A stretch of DNA of 64,000 bases from Catellatospora paridis. GTDB taxonomy: Bacteria; Actinomycetota; Actinomycetes; Mycobacteriales; Micromonosporaceae. The notes beneath the pieces were generated by a model, which ran no database searches, was not told where the DNA came from, and saw only the letters and a program-made list of their open reading frames with translations. The position numbers and the translations under genes are program-made. Shown one piece after another: positions 1 to 7,420 of the stretch (its first letter is position 1; each line of letters begins with the position of its first letter). The stretch is taken from contig NZ_ML769315.1 in the NCBI RefSeq assembly GCF_009720365.1, positions 465,621-529,620 of the forward strand, read 5' to 3'.

Positions 1-1544
1 CGCTCGGTGGCCGACATGTCGCGGGCGACCGGCTCGCGCTGAGCGGGGGTCTGCTCGGCCCGGTTGCGGCGTACGGCGGCAGCCTGCTCGGCCTGGCGCT
101 TGGTCAGCAGCGCGGACACCTGGTCGGCGCTGAGCAGGCCGGGCAGACCCAGGAAGTCCTCCTCCTCGGGCGTGCCGGCCTGGGCAGGCAGGCCGAAGGT
201 GGCACCGTCGAAGATCACCTGGTCGAGCTCGGCGGTGGCCGACAGCGCCTCGAACGACTTGGTCAGCTCACCGCTGGCGTTCTCGGACTGCTGCGCCCGC
301 TCCAGCAGCTCGTCGTCGAGCCCGTCCTTGGCCTTGGGGCCGCCGAGCACGTGGTCGCGCTCCAGCTCCATCTCGCTGGCCAGTCCGAGCAGCGTGGGCA
401 CGCTGGGCACGAAGACGCTGGCCGTCTCCCCCGGGCGGCGGGCCCGCACGAAGCGGCCGATGGCCTGGGCGAAGTACAGCGGGGTGGAGGCGCTGGTGGC
501 ATACACGCCGACGGCCAGCCGCGGAATGTCGACTCCCTCGGACACCATGCGCACCGCGACCATCCAGCGCTGCTGGGAACCCGCGAACTCGGCGATCCTG
601 GCCGACGCCCCGGTGTCGTCGGAGAGCACCACGACGGCCTTCTCGCCGCAGATGGTCTCGATCAGCTTGGCGTACGCCCGGGCGGTCTGCTGGTCTGAGG
701 CGATGATCAGGCCTCCGGCGTCCGGGATGCCACCGGCGCGCAGCACCTGCAGCCGCGCGTCGGCGGCCCGCAGCACCTGCGGCATCCAGTCGCCCTTGGG
801 ATCCAGCGCGGTGCGCCAGGCGTGCGCGATCAGGTCCTGGGTGAGCGGCTCCCCGAGGCGCACCGCCAGCTCGTCGCCGGCGCTGGTGCGCCACCGCGTC
901 TCCCCCGAATAGGCGAGGAAGATCACAGGCCGGACGACGCCGTCGGCGAGCGCGTCGGCGTAGCCGTACACCGAGTCGGCGCGCGAGCGCTGCACCTCGC
1001 CCACCCGCTCGTAGGTGACGAACGGGATCGGGTTCTCGTCGGACCGGAACGGGGTCCCGGTGAGCATCAGCCGCCGCACGGCGGGCTCGAAGGCCGCCTT
1101 CACGCCGTCGCCCCAGCTGCGCGAGTCGCCCGCGTGGTGGATCTCGTCCAGGATCACCAGCGTCCGGCGGGTCAGCGTGCGCCGCAGGTGCACCTGCGGC
1201 GCCATGCCGACCTGCGCGTACGTCACCACCGCGCCGTGGAAGTCGGCACTGGTGTGCACGTCGGCGTTGCGGAACATGGCGTCGAGCTGGATGCCCACCC
1301 GGGCCGCCGCCTGCGCCCACTGCAGCTTCAGGTGCTCGGTCGGGGCGACCACGGTGACCGCGTCCACGCTGCCGTCGGCCAGCAGCTCGGCCGCGATGCG
1401 CAGGGCGAACGTCGTCTTGCCCGCGCCGGGCGTGGCGACCGCCAGGAAGTCGGGGGAGCGCCGGCGGAGGTATTCGACCATTGCCTTGCGCTGCCAGGCG
1501 CGCAGCGCCGGGAACGACTCGGGGACGGGGCGGGCCAGCGCCAC
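1..1544 (-). CDS. DEAD/DEAH-box superfamily 2 helicase, C-terminus cut by window edge
   Basis: The frame stays open to the left edge; 514 residues are visible. Superfamily 2 motifs appear in order: Walker A ATPGAGKTT (about residues 37-45), DEIH (133-136), LTGTPFRSDE (161-170) and the motif VI arginine-finger stretch QAIGRFVRARR (360-370). Such proteins are ATP-driven DNA or RNA translocases; the substrate cannot be read from sequence. The GTG start is chosen because AGGAGG lies 7 nt upstream and the protein begins with an actinobacterial-looking MALARPVPESFPALR. Upstream (1545-1777) no gene is seen. It resembles the generic helicases of actinobacterial chromosomes related to the UvrB/type III restriction helicase fold; no nuclease domain is visible. 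Confidence 0.88.
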   Translation of the reverse strand, partial: MALARPVPESFPALRAWQRKAMVEYLRRRSPDFLAVATPGAGKTTFALRIAAELLADGSVDAVTVVAPTEHLKLQWAQAAARVGIQLDAMFRNADVHTSADFHGAVVTYAQVGMAPQVHLRRTLTRRTLVILDEIHHAGDSRSWGDGVKAAFEPAVRRLMLTGTPFRSDENPIPFVTYERVGEVQRSRADSVYGYADALADGVVRPVIFLAYSGETRWRTSAGDELAVRLGEPLTQDLIAHAWRTALDPKGDWMPQVLRAADARLQVLRAGGIPDAGGLIIASDQQTARAYAKLIETICGEKAVVVLSDDTGASARIAEFAGSQQRWMVAVRMVSEGVDIPRLAVGVYATSASTPLYFAQAIGRFVRARRPGETASVFVPSVPTLLGLASEMELERDHVLGGPKAKDGLDDELLERAQQSENASGELTKSFEALSATAELDQVIFDGATFGLPAQAGTPEEEDFLGLPGLLSADQVSALLTKRQAEQAAAVRRNRAEQTPAQREPVARDMSATE

Positions 1545-1777
1545 GCGGCAGCCTCCTGCTCTTCGAGGGATTCGCACGAAAGAGCCCTCGGGTCGGCGGA
1601 CCTCGAAGGCGGGGCCTTGAGTCTATCGGCTCGTCAGGACAGGTCCGCGCGACCGCCAGGTGGAAATCGGTGAGTCGCTTTGCACACCACCCGATCCGGG
1701 TGCCGCACGTCCAGCCGGATTCGGCCGGTCGCGCCCGCGTTCCGTCGCGGCGATGGCGCCGACCACCGGCGGCACGC

Positions 1778-2419
1778 CTAGCCGGACTCGGGCGTGGCAC
1801 CCCCGCCGAGCCGCGGCCGCGGCGCTGACCAGTGGCGGTAGAGGGCGGTGATACGCACCACGAACACCAGCAGCGCCGCGCAGGTGAAGGTGAGCACGCT
1901 CCCCCAGCCGAGCCGCACCAGGACCGCCACCGCGATCGCGCCGAGCAGCGACGCCACCGCGTAGATCTCCCGGCGCAGCACCACCGGGATCTCGGTGAGC
2001 AGCAGGTCGCGGACCAGTCCCCCGCCGATACCGGTGAGCATGCCGAGCAGGCACGCACCGACGGCGGGCACCCCGGCGTCGAACGCCTTGAGCGTGCTGG
2101 TGACCGTGAACAGGCCCAGCCCGGCCGCGTCCAGGCCGAGCACGGTGCGTCGCAGCCTGTCCAGGTGCGGATGCAGCCAGAACACGGCCAGCGAGGCGAC
2201 GGTCGCGGTGGCCGGATACCGCCAGTCGGCGAAGGCCAGCGGCGGCACCTGGTTGATCACCAGGTCGCGCAGGATGCCGCCGCCCAGCGAGGCGACGAAG
2301 CCCACGAAGACCACGCCGAACAGGTCGAGCCGCTTGCCGACCGCGGCGGAGCCGCCTGACGCGGCGAAGACGGCGACCCCGGTGAGGTCCCCGATCAGCA
2401 GGGCCGACGAACTGTCCAC
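1778..2419 (-). CDS. TRIC / YicG-family (UPF0126) membrane cation channel protein
   Basis: A 213-residue integral membrane protein made of two homologous UPF0126 halves. Each half carries the family glycine signature: GGGILRDL (about 46-53) and GGGLVRDLL (132-140), each followed by a proline. Hydrophobic segments fill nearly the whole chain, as expected for the seven-helix trimeric intracellular cation (TRIC) channels. Prokaryotic TRIC homologues conduct monovalent cations; the physiological role in bacteria is unclear. The gene stands alone, 84 bp downstream of the leftward ribokinase gene. The C-terminal 15 residues are basic and glycine-rich. Confidence 0.9.
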   Translation of the reverse strand: MDSSSALLIGDLTGVAVFAASGGSAAVGKRLDLFGVVFVGFVASLGGGILRDLVINQVPPLAFADWRYPATATVASLAVFWLHPHLDRLRRTVLGLDAAGLGLFTVTSTLKAFDAGVPAVGACLLGMLTGIGGGLVRDLLLTEIPVVLRREIYAVASLLGAIAVAVLVRLGWGSVLTFTCAALLVFVVRITALYRHWSAPRPRLGGGATPESG

Positions 2420-2503
2420 CGGCGCAGGCTACGACGCGGCACGGCGTACGCCCGCGCCGCCTCGCCGCCTACCGCCCGCCGGAACCCGCCCGGGGTGGCC
2501 GGG

Positions 2504-3445
2504 TCAGGTCTGGGGCTGGTAGGCGCGCTCGTAGAGCGCGTCGATGTCGGCCTGCAGGGGCAGCGAGGTCGAGGCGCCCCACTGCTGGGCGCAGGCCGCG
2601 CCCGCCGCGCACGCCCAGCGCAGCGCCTCCTCGATGGGGCGGCCCTGCGCCCAGGCCACGGCCAGCGCACCGGTGAAGGCGTCCCCGGCGGCCGTGGTGT
2701 CCACGGCGGCCACGGGCGGCGCGCCCACCTCCAGCCGCGTCCCGTCGCGGTCGGCGTAAGCGGCCCCGGCCGCGCCGAGCGTCAGCACCACCCGCGGCAC
2801 GGCTGCCAGCAGATTCGACAGCAGTTCCGGCACGTTGTCGGCCCGGGCGGCGTCGCGGCCGCCATCGAGCCCGGCCAGCACCGCGGCCTCGGTCTGGTTC
2901 ACCACCAGCACGTCCACCAGGGCCAGCAACTCGTCCGACAGCGCCCGGGCGGGAGCGGCGTTGAGGATGAAGACCGCCTGCCCGGCGCGCGCCGCGGCGG
3001 CGGCCTGCGCAACCGTCTCCAGCGGGATCTCCAGCTGGCAGAGCAGCACGTCGCAGCTCGCGATGAGCTCCCGGTCGACCGCGTCCAGCTCGGTGAGCTG
3101 CGCGTTCGCGCCGGGAGCGACGACGATGAGGTTCTCGGCGGCCGCGTCGACGGCGATCAGCGCCACCCCGGAGGGGCCGGCCACCCGGCGCAGCCCGTCC
3201 AGCTCGACCCCGGCCGCGGCCAGGCAACCCTTGAGCTCGTCACCGAAGGCGTCCAGCCCGACCGCGCCCAGGAAGTGGCACCGGGCTCCGGCTCGGGCGG
3301 CGGCGACGGCCTGGTTGGCCCCCTTGCCGCCGGGAACGGTCGAGAAGTCCTGCCCGAGCACGGTCTCGCCGGGGCGGGGCAGGGTGGGCGTCGCCACCAC
3401 CAGATCCATGTTCGCGCTGCCCACGACGACCACGCTCGCGGTCAT
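2504..3445 (-). CDS. rbsK: Ribokinase (PfkB family)
   Basis: A 313-residue PfkB-fold sugar kinase, usual length for ribokinase, which phosphorylates D-ribose to ribose-5-phosphate with ATP in the cytoplasm. Visible signatures are GSANMD near the N-terminus (9-14), the sugar-binding GGKGANQA loop (39-46) and the C-terminal catalytic/anion-hole motif DTTAAGDAF with the base Asp. The ATG start has CAGGAG upstream. No ribose transporter is adjacent. Its closest functional neighbours are the psuG-psuK genes 450 bp away, whose product is also ribose-5-phosphate, so a role in salvage of nucleoside ribose is a reasonable inference. Confidence 0.9.
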   Translation of the reverse strand: MTASVVVVGSANMDLVVATPTLPRPGETVLGQDFSTVPGGKGANQAVAAARAGARCHFLGAVGLDAFGDELKGCLAAAGVELDGLRRVAGPSGVALIAVDAAAENLIVVAPGANAQLTELDAVDRELIASCDVLLCQLEIPLETVAQAAAAARAGQAVFILNAAPARALSDELLALVDVLVVNQTEAAVLAGLDGGRDAARADNVPELLSNLLAAVPRVVLTLGAAGAAYADRDGTRLEVGAPPVAAVDTTAAGDAFTGALAVAWAQGRPIEEALRWACAAGAACAQQWGASTSLPLQADIDALYERAYQPQT

Positions 3446-3530
3446 GCCTACTCCTGGAGGAGAGTCCGGGGCGCGCCGAGACCCCCGTGCCGCGCGGCCT
3501 TGACAGCCGTGCGTCGGCGCGCAAGCCGGA

Positions 3531-3776
3531 TCATTCGGAGAGGTTCTCGTAGATCTCCTTGCACTCCGGGCACACCGGGAAGCGGTTGGGGTCGCGGGTG
3601 GGCACCCAGACTTTGCCGCACAGGGCGCGCACCGGCGTACCCTCGATCATCGCTTCGAGCAGTTTGTCCTTGGGAGCGTAGTGCGACAAGCGCTCGTGGT
3701 CGCCCTCGTCGAGGCGATAGTCCGTGGCCGTGCGCTCTTCAACGATGGTGCTGGGGTTCGTCACTGGTGTGGTCAC
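3531..3776 (-). CDS. DUF3039 domain protein, small zinc-ribbon-like
   Basis: An 81-residue cytoplasmic protein matching the actinobacterial DUF3039 family over its whole length (DYRLDEGDHERLSHYAPKDK, then ALCGKVW and CPECKEIYE). One cysteine in LCGK and a CPEC pair suggest a small metal-binding knuckle. The function is unknown. The start is GTG at 3776, giving MTTPVTNP. It is divergent from psuG, with a 122 bp shared promoter region (3777-3898). Confidence 0.85.
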   Translation of the reverse strand: MTTPVTNPSTIVEERTATDYRLDEGDHERLSHYAPKDKLLEAMIEGTPVRALCGKVWVPTRDPNRFPVCPECKEIYENLSE

Positions 3777-3898
3777 CCGAACATTGTCTCAGGTCACCGG
3801 CTACCAGCCCAGTCTGATATCCCGCCACGCTGGTAGGAGGCCCGGCCACGGCCGAATGCCCGCGCCCGCACGGCGGGCCTCGACCGCACAGTACTCTC

Positions 3899-4822
3899 AT
3901 GATCGTGACTGATGTGAGCATCCACCTCGGTGCCGAGGTCAAGGCGGCGCTGGCGACCGGGCAGCCGGTGGTGGCGCTGGAGAGCACGATCGTCTCGCAC
4001 GGGCTGCCCCGCCCGGACAATCTGCGGGTGGCCCGCGAGATCGAGCAGGTCGTACGCGACAACGGCGCGGTCCCGGCGACGATCGGCATGGTCGGCGGCA
4101 GGCTGGTGGCCGGGCTGGACGACGAGGCGCTGACCCGCCTGGCAGTCGGCGAGAACGTGGCCAAACTCTCGGTCCGCGACCTGGCCGTCGCGTCGGCGCT
4201 CGGCGTCGACGGCGCGACCACGGTCGCCAGCACCTCGGCGATCGCCGCCGCAGCCGGCATCGGCGTGTTCGCCACCGGCGGTCTGGGCGGCGTGCACCGC
4301 GAGGCCTCGCAGACCTTCGACGAGTCCGCCGACCTGACCACGCTGTCGCAGACGCCGATCGTGGTGGTCTGCGCCGGGGTCAAGTCGATCCTCGACGTGG
4401 GCGCGACCCTGGAGCGGCTGGAGACGTTGGGCGTCGCGGTGGCCGGCTACCAGACGGACCGCTTTCCGGGCTTCTTCATCCGAGACAGCGGGTTCGGCGT
4501 GGACTGGCGGCTGGACAACCCCGAGCAGATCGCCGCGGCCATGCGGGCGCAGCGCGACCAGGGCGTGCACCGCGGCGCGCTGGTGGTGGCCAACCCGCTG
4601 CCGCAGGACGAGCAGCTCGACCAGGACCTGCACGACCGCACGCTGGCCGAGGGCCTGGCGATCGTGGAGCGCGACGGGGTGACCGGCAAGCGGGTGACGC
4701 CGGTGCTGCTGTCGCACTTCCACGCGGCCACGCAGGGGCGGAGCCTGGCCGTCAACGTACGCATCATCCTGCGCAACGCGGCGCTGGCCGCGCAGATCGC
4801 CGTCGCGGCCGGCGACCAGTGA
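3899..4822 (+). CDS. psuG: Pseudouridine-5'-phosphate glycosidase
   Basis: 307 residues, the family length. PsuG cleaves the C-C glycosidic bond of pseudouridine-5'-phosphate to uracil and ribose-5-phosphate. Residues equivalent to the E. coli catalytic set are present: Glu28 in LESTIVSHG, Lys89 in NVAKLSVRD and the Schiff-base lysine Lys162 in CAGVKSILD. FATGGLGGVHR is also characteristic. The stop overlaps the next start (GTGA, 4819-4822), so it is translationally coupled to the pseudouridine kinase. Together the two genes form the complete cytoplasmic pseudouridine degradation pathway. Confidence 0.95.
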   Translation: MIVTDVSIHLGAEVKAALATGQPVVALESTIVSHGLPRPDNLRVAREIEQVVRDNGAVPATIGMVGGRLVAGLDDEALTRLAVGENVAKLSVRDLAVASALGVDGATTVASTSAIAAAAGIGVFATGGLGGVHREASQTFDESADLTTLSQTPIVVVCAGVKSILDVGATLERLETLGVAVAGYQTDRFPGFFIRDSGFGVDWRLDNPEQIAAAMRAQRDQGVHRGALVVANPLPQDEQLDQDLHDRTLAEGLAIVERDGVTGKRVTPVLLSHFHAATQGRSLAVNVRIILRNAALAAQIAVAAGDQ

Positions 4823-5733
4823 TCCTCTCCGTCGGAGACCTGGTCACCGACGTGCTGGCGGTGCTGCGAGCGCCGCTCGCGCAGGGCTCGGACACCCCGG
4901 CGACGGTGCACGTCGCCGGGGGCGGCCAGGCGGCGAACACCGCCGCGTGGCTGGCGGCGCTGGGCGCGCCGGTGACCTTCGTGGGCGCGGTCGGCGACGA
5001 CCAGGCCGGCCGCGACCGGCTGGCCGAGCTGCACCAGGCGGGGGTACGCACCCAGGTGAGCGTGCGCCCCGGGGCCAGCACCGGCAGCATCGTGGTGCTG
5101 ACGCACGGCGGCGAGCGCACGATGATCAGCGATCGGGGCGCGAACCTGCTGCTGGCCTCCAGCGACGTGGACGCCGCGATCGCCCAGGGCGCGTCGCTGC
5201 TGCACCTGTCCGGATACACCCTGCTGGACCAGCCCTCCCGGCCCACCGGGCGGTACGCGCTCGCCTCGGCCCGCGCCGCCGGCCTGCGCACCTGCGTCGA
5301 CGCCGCCTCGGCCGCCCCGCTGTACGCGGTCACCACGGAGCTGATCGAGGACGGGGTCACCGGGCACCCGTTCCTGGACTGGGTGCGCGGGGTGGACCTG
5401 CTGCTGGCCAACGCCGACGAGGCGAGCGCGCTGGCCGGGCCCGGGGAGCCCGCCGACCAGGCACTGCGGCTGTCGTACGCGATCGGCGGCGACGTGGTGG
5501 TGAAGCTCGGCGCGCACGGGGCGCTGTGGGCCGGCCCGGTCGGCGTGGTGCACGTCACCGGCGACCCGGTGCCGATCGTGGACGCCACCGGCGCGGGCGA
5601 CGCCTTCGCCGCGGGCCTGCTGGCAGCCTGGGCCGCCGGGGCCGGGCAGCACGACGCGCTGCTGGCGGGCTGCCGGCTGGGCGCCCGCGCGGTGGGCATC
5701 GTCGGCGCCCGCCCGCCCCTGCCGTCGCCCTGA
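4819..5733 (+). CDS. psuK: PfkB-family kinase, probable pseudouridine kinase
   Basis: A 304-residue PfkB-fold kinase with the substrate loop GGGQAAN (34-40) and the C-terminal DATGAGDAFAAG motif containing the catalytic Asp. The GTG start lies inside the psuG stop (GTGA overlap), which strongly suggests one operon. In known pairs this kinase makes pseudouridine-5'-phosphate, the PsuG substrate. The family is not substrate-diagnostic on its own, so the assignment rests on context. Its tail runs into GC-rich simple sequence after the stop. Confidence 0.85.
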   Translation: MILSVGDLVTDVLAVLRAPLAQGSDTPATVHVAGGGQAANTAAWLAALGAPVTFVGAVGDDQAGRDRLAELHQAGVRTQVSVRPGASTGSIVVLTHGGERTMISDRGANLLLASSDVDAAIAQGASLLHLSGYTLLDQPSRPTGRYALASARAAGLRTCVDAASAAPLYAVTTELIEDGVTGHPFLDWVRGVDLLLANADEASALAGPGEPADQALRLSYAIGGDVVVKLGAHGALWAGPVGVVHVTGDPVPIVDATGAGDAFAAGLLAAWAAGAGQHDALLAGCRLGARAVGIVGARPPLPSP

Positions 5734-5762
5734 CCACACCGCCCACCGCCCGCGCGCCCGCC

Positions 5763-5787
5763 CGGCCGCCCGGCCGCCCGGCCGCCC
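5763..5787. repeat. Short tandem repeat, GGCCGCCC units
   Basis: Three consecutive GGCCGCCC units sit just after psuK. This is simple-sequence DNA directly beside palindromic element A1; it may reflect slippage and has no evident function. Confidence 0.6.
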
Positions 5788-5789
5788 AT

Positions 5790-5866
5790 GATCGTCCGAC
5801 TTGCCTGGCACGTGTGCGTATCTTGAACCCGCTTTCGCCCATGTGCCGGACAAGTCGAGCGATCTT
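5790..5866 (+). repeat. Palindromic element family A, copy A1
   Basis: A 77-bp imperfect palindrome. The left arm GATCGtcCGACTTGCC and right arm (CAAGTCGaGCGATC) fold on each other, with a second matched pair around GGCAC/GTGCC. A nearly identical copy lies inverted at 6402-6479, on the other side of the DUF3099 gene. No coding potential. It resembles REP/MITE-type intergenic elements. Confidence 0.8.
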
Positions 5867-5960
5867 GGCCGCGGTCGGACCGACGCAGGCGCGGCCCGCC
5901 GTCGGCACCGCGCGCGGATGGGGGCAGGATGGAAGAGTTCCCCGGCGATCAGGAGGCATC

Positions 5961-6335
5961 GTGAAACGGCAGGCGGACCGGCCGGCGCTGATCACCGATG
6001 CGGCGGAGAGCCCAGAGGTGGAACTGCGGCGGCGCGAGCGGCGCTACATCGCGATGATGCTGCTGCGCGCGGCGTGCCTGATCCTTGCCTCGGCGCTGGC
6101 CATGCTCCAGGTGCCGCTGCTGTGGCTGTGGCTGCCGCTGTGCGGCCTGGGCATGGTGCTGCTGCCCTGGCTGGCCGTGATCCTGGCGAACGACCGCCCA
6201 CCCAAGGACGAGCACCGCTTCAAGCGCCACCGCCGGCAGACGCTGCCCGCCAACGCCCTGCCCGCCCAGCCCGCCGGCCCGGTCTACGAGGGCACCATCG
6301 ACGACGCCCCCGGCACCCCCGACCGCCCCGCCTAG
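5961..6335 (+). CDS. DUF3099 small membrane protein
   Basis: 124 residues with a GTG start preceded by a perfect AGGAGG at 5951-5956. Two adjacent hydrophobic segments (about residues 30-47 and 49-70, in MMLLRAACLILASALAML and the following LWLWLPL stretch) predict a two-pass membrane protein with both ends cytoplasmic. The basic stretch ANDRPPKDEHRFKRHRR follows. This is the actinobacterial DUF3099 pattern; function unknown. The gene is bracketed by two inverted copies of palindromic element A. Confidence 0.8.
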   Translation: MKRQADRPALITDAAESPEVELRRRERRYIAMMLLRAACLILASALAMLQVPLLWLWLPLCGLGMVLLPWLAVILANDRPPKDEHRFKRHRRQTLPANALPAQPAGPVYEGTIDDAPGTPDRPA

Positions 6336-6401
6336 CCCCACCCCCGGCCCCGCCTCGCGCCAGGCCGCCTCGGCCGACTCGTCGCGCAGTCGGGCCCCCT
6401 C

Positions 6402-6479
6402 AAGATCGCCGACTTGCCGGGCACATGGGCGAAAGTGGGCTCAAGATACGCACAGGTGCCAGGCAAGTCGAACGATCAA
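6402..6479 (-). repeat. Palindromic element family A, copy A2 (inverted)
   Basis: Reverse-complement copy of the element at 5790-5866. Shared landmarks are the outer GATCG/CGATC ends, CGACTTGCC, GGGCGAAAG and CAAGATACGCAC. Differences are mostly compensatory or in the loop. It lies between DUF3099 and the convergent alaX gene, a position where it could also act as a bidirectional terminator. Confidence 0.8.
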
Positions 6480-6525
6480 GGGCCGCCCGCGACGCCCACG
6501 GCGCGGGCCGCGCGGGTGGGCGCGG

Positions 6526-7260
6526 TCAGCTCAGGCGGACCCGGACGCGGCGGTTGGCCTTGCCCTTGGACTCGACCTTGACGACCTGGAGTTTGCCGAT
6601 CTGCGAGGTCGAGGCGACGTGGGTGCCGCCGTCGGCCTGCACGTCCAGACCGACGATGTCGACGATGCGGATCTCCTGCTCGTCGGCCGGGATCAGGTTG
6701 GACTGGGTACGGATGATGTCGGGCAGCGCCAGCGCCTCGTCTCGGCCCAGCACCCGGGTGACGACCTGGCGGTCCGCGCCGACCTCGGTGTTGACCAGCT
6801 CCTCCAGCCGCGCCTTGAAGTCGGCGGGCACCTCGGGCAGGTTGAAGTCCATCCGCGCCTCGCCCGGCTCCATGTTGCCGCCGGTGACCAGCGCGCCGAA
6901 GTCGCGGAACACCACGCCGCACAGCACGTGCAGCCCGGAGTGGGTGCGCATGAGCAGCGTGCGCCGGGTGTCCTCGACCGCGCCGGCGACCTGCGTGCCC
7001 ACGGGCGTCAGCGGGTCACCCTCGGCCGGGATCAGCCACAGGTCGTCACCCTTGCGGGTGCCGGTGATCCGGGTCTGCACGCCCTGCCAGAGCAGCACGC
7101 CGTGGTCCGGCGGCTGGCCGCCGCCGCCCGGGTAGAAGGCCGAGCGGTCGAGCACGATGCCCTGTTCGGCATCGGCGGCCAGCACCGTGCAGGTCCAGTC
7201 GCGCAGGGTCGGGTCGGCTAGGTCCAGGCGCTCGGTGCGCCCGTGGTGTGTGACGCCCAT
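6526..7260 (-). CDS. alaX: Alanyl-tRNA editing protein, AlaX family
   Basis: A 244-residue free-standing editing domain of the alanyl-tRNA synthetase type. The family hydrolyses mischarged Ser- or Gly-tRNA(Ala). FYPGGGGQPPDHG (42-54) and the zinc-binding THSGLH (His107, His111) are intact, and GGTHVAS holds His214. The usual Cys of the CGGTH motif is Asp210 here (QADGGTH). The ATG at 7258-7260 is preferred; an in-frame GTG at 7281 would add seven residues (neither has a strong ribosome site). It follows the large NRPS gene on the same strand after 123 bp of degenerate tandem repeat. Confidence 0.88.
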   Translation of the reverse strand: MGVTHHGRTERLDLADPTLRDWTCTVLAADAEQGIVLDRSAFYPGGGGQPPDHGVLLWQGVQTRITGTRKGDDLWLIPAEGDPLTPVGTQVAGAVEDTRRTLLMRTHSGLHVLCGVVFRDFGALVTGGNMEPGEARMDFNLPEVPADFKARLEELVNTEVGADRQVVTRVLGRDEALALPDIIRTQSNLIPADEQEIRIVDIVGLDVQADGGTHVASTSQIGKLQVVKVESKGKANRRVRVRLS

Positions 7261-7420
7261 GACCGGGAGTCTAGGCGTCACCGGCCGACGCGCGTTCGGC
7301 GACGCGACCGGCGACGTTCATGACCGTAGGGCCAGGCGTCACCGGCCGACGCCGCGCCCGGTGACGCTCATGACCGTGAGGACTTAGGCGTCCCCGCCGG
7401 AGGCGTTGTTCGGCGATGCG
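7259..7420. repeat. Degenerate tandem repeat between nrps and alaX
   Basis: Three units begin at 7259, 7320 and 7370 with ATGACCG and share a core close to AGGCGTCACCGGCCGACG. Unit lengths are about 61, 50 and 50 bp. The array spans the NRPS stop and the alaX start. Likely a local duplication; no function is evident. Confidence 0.55.
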
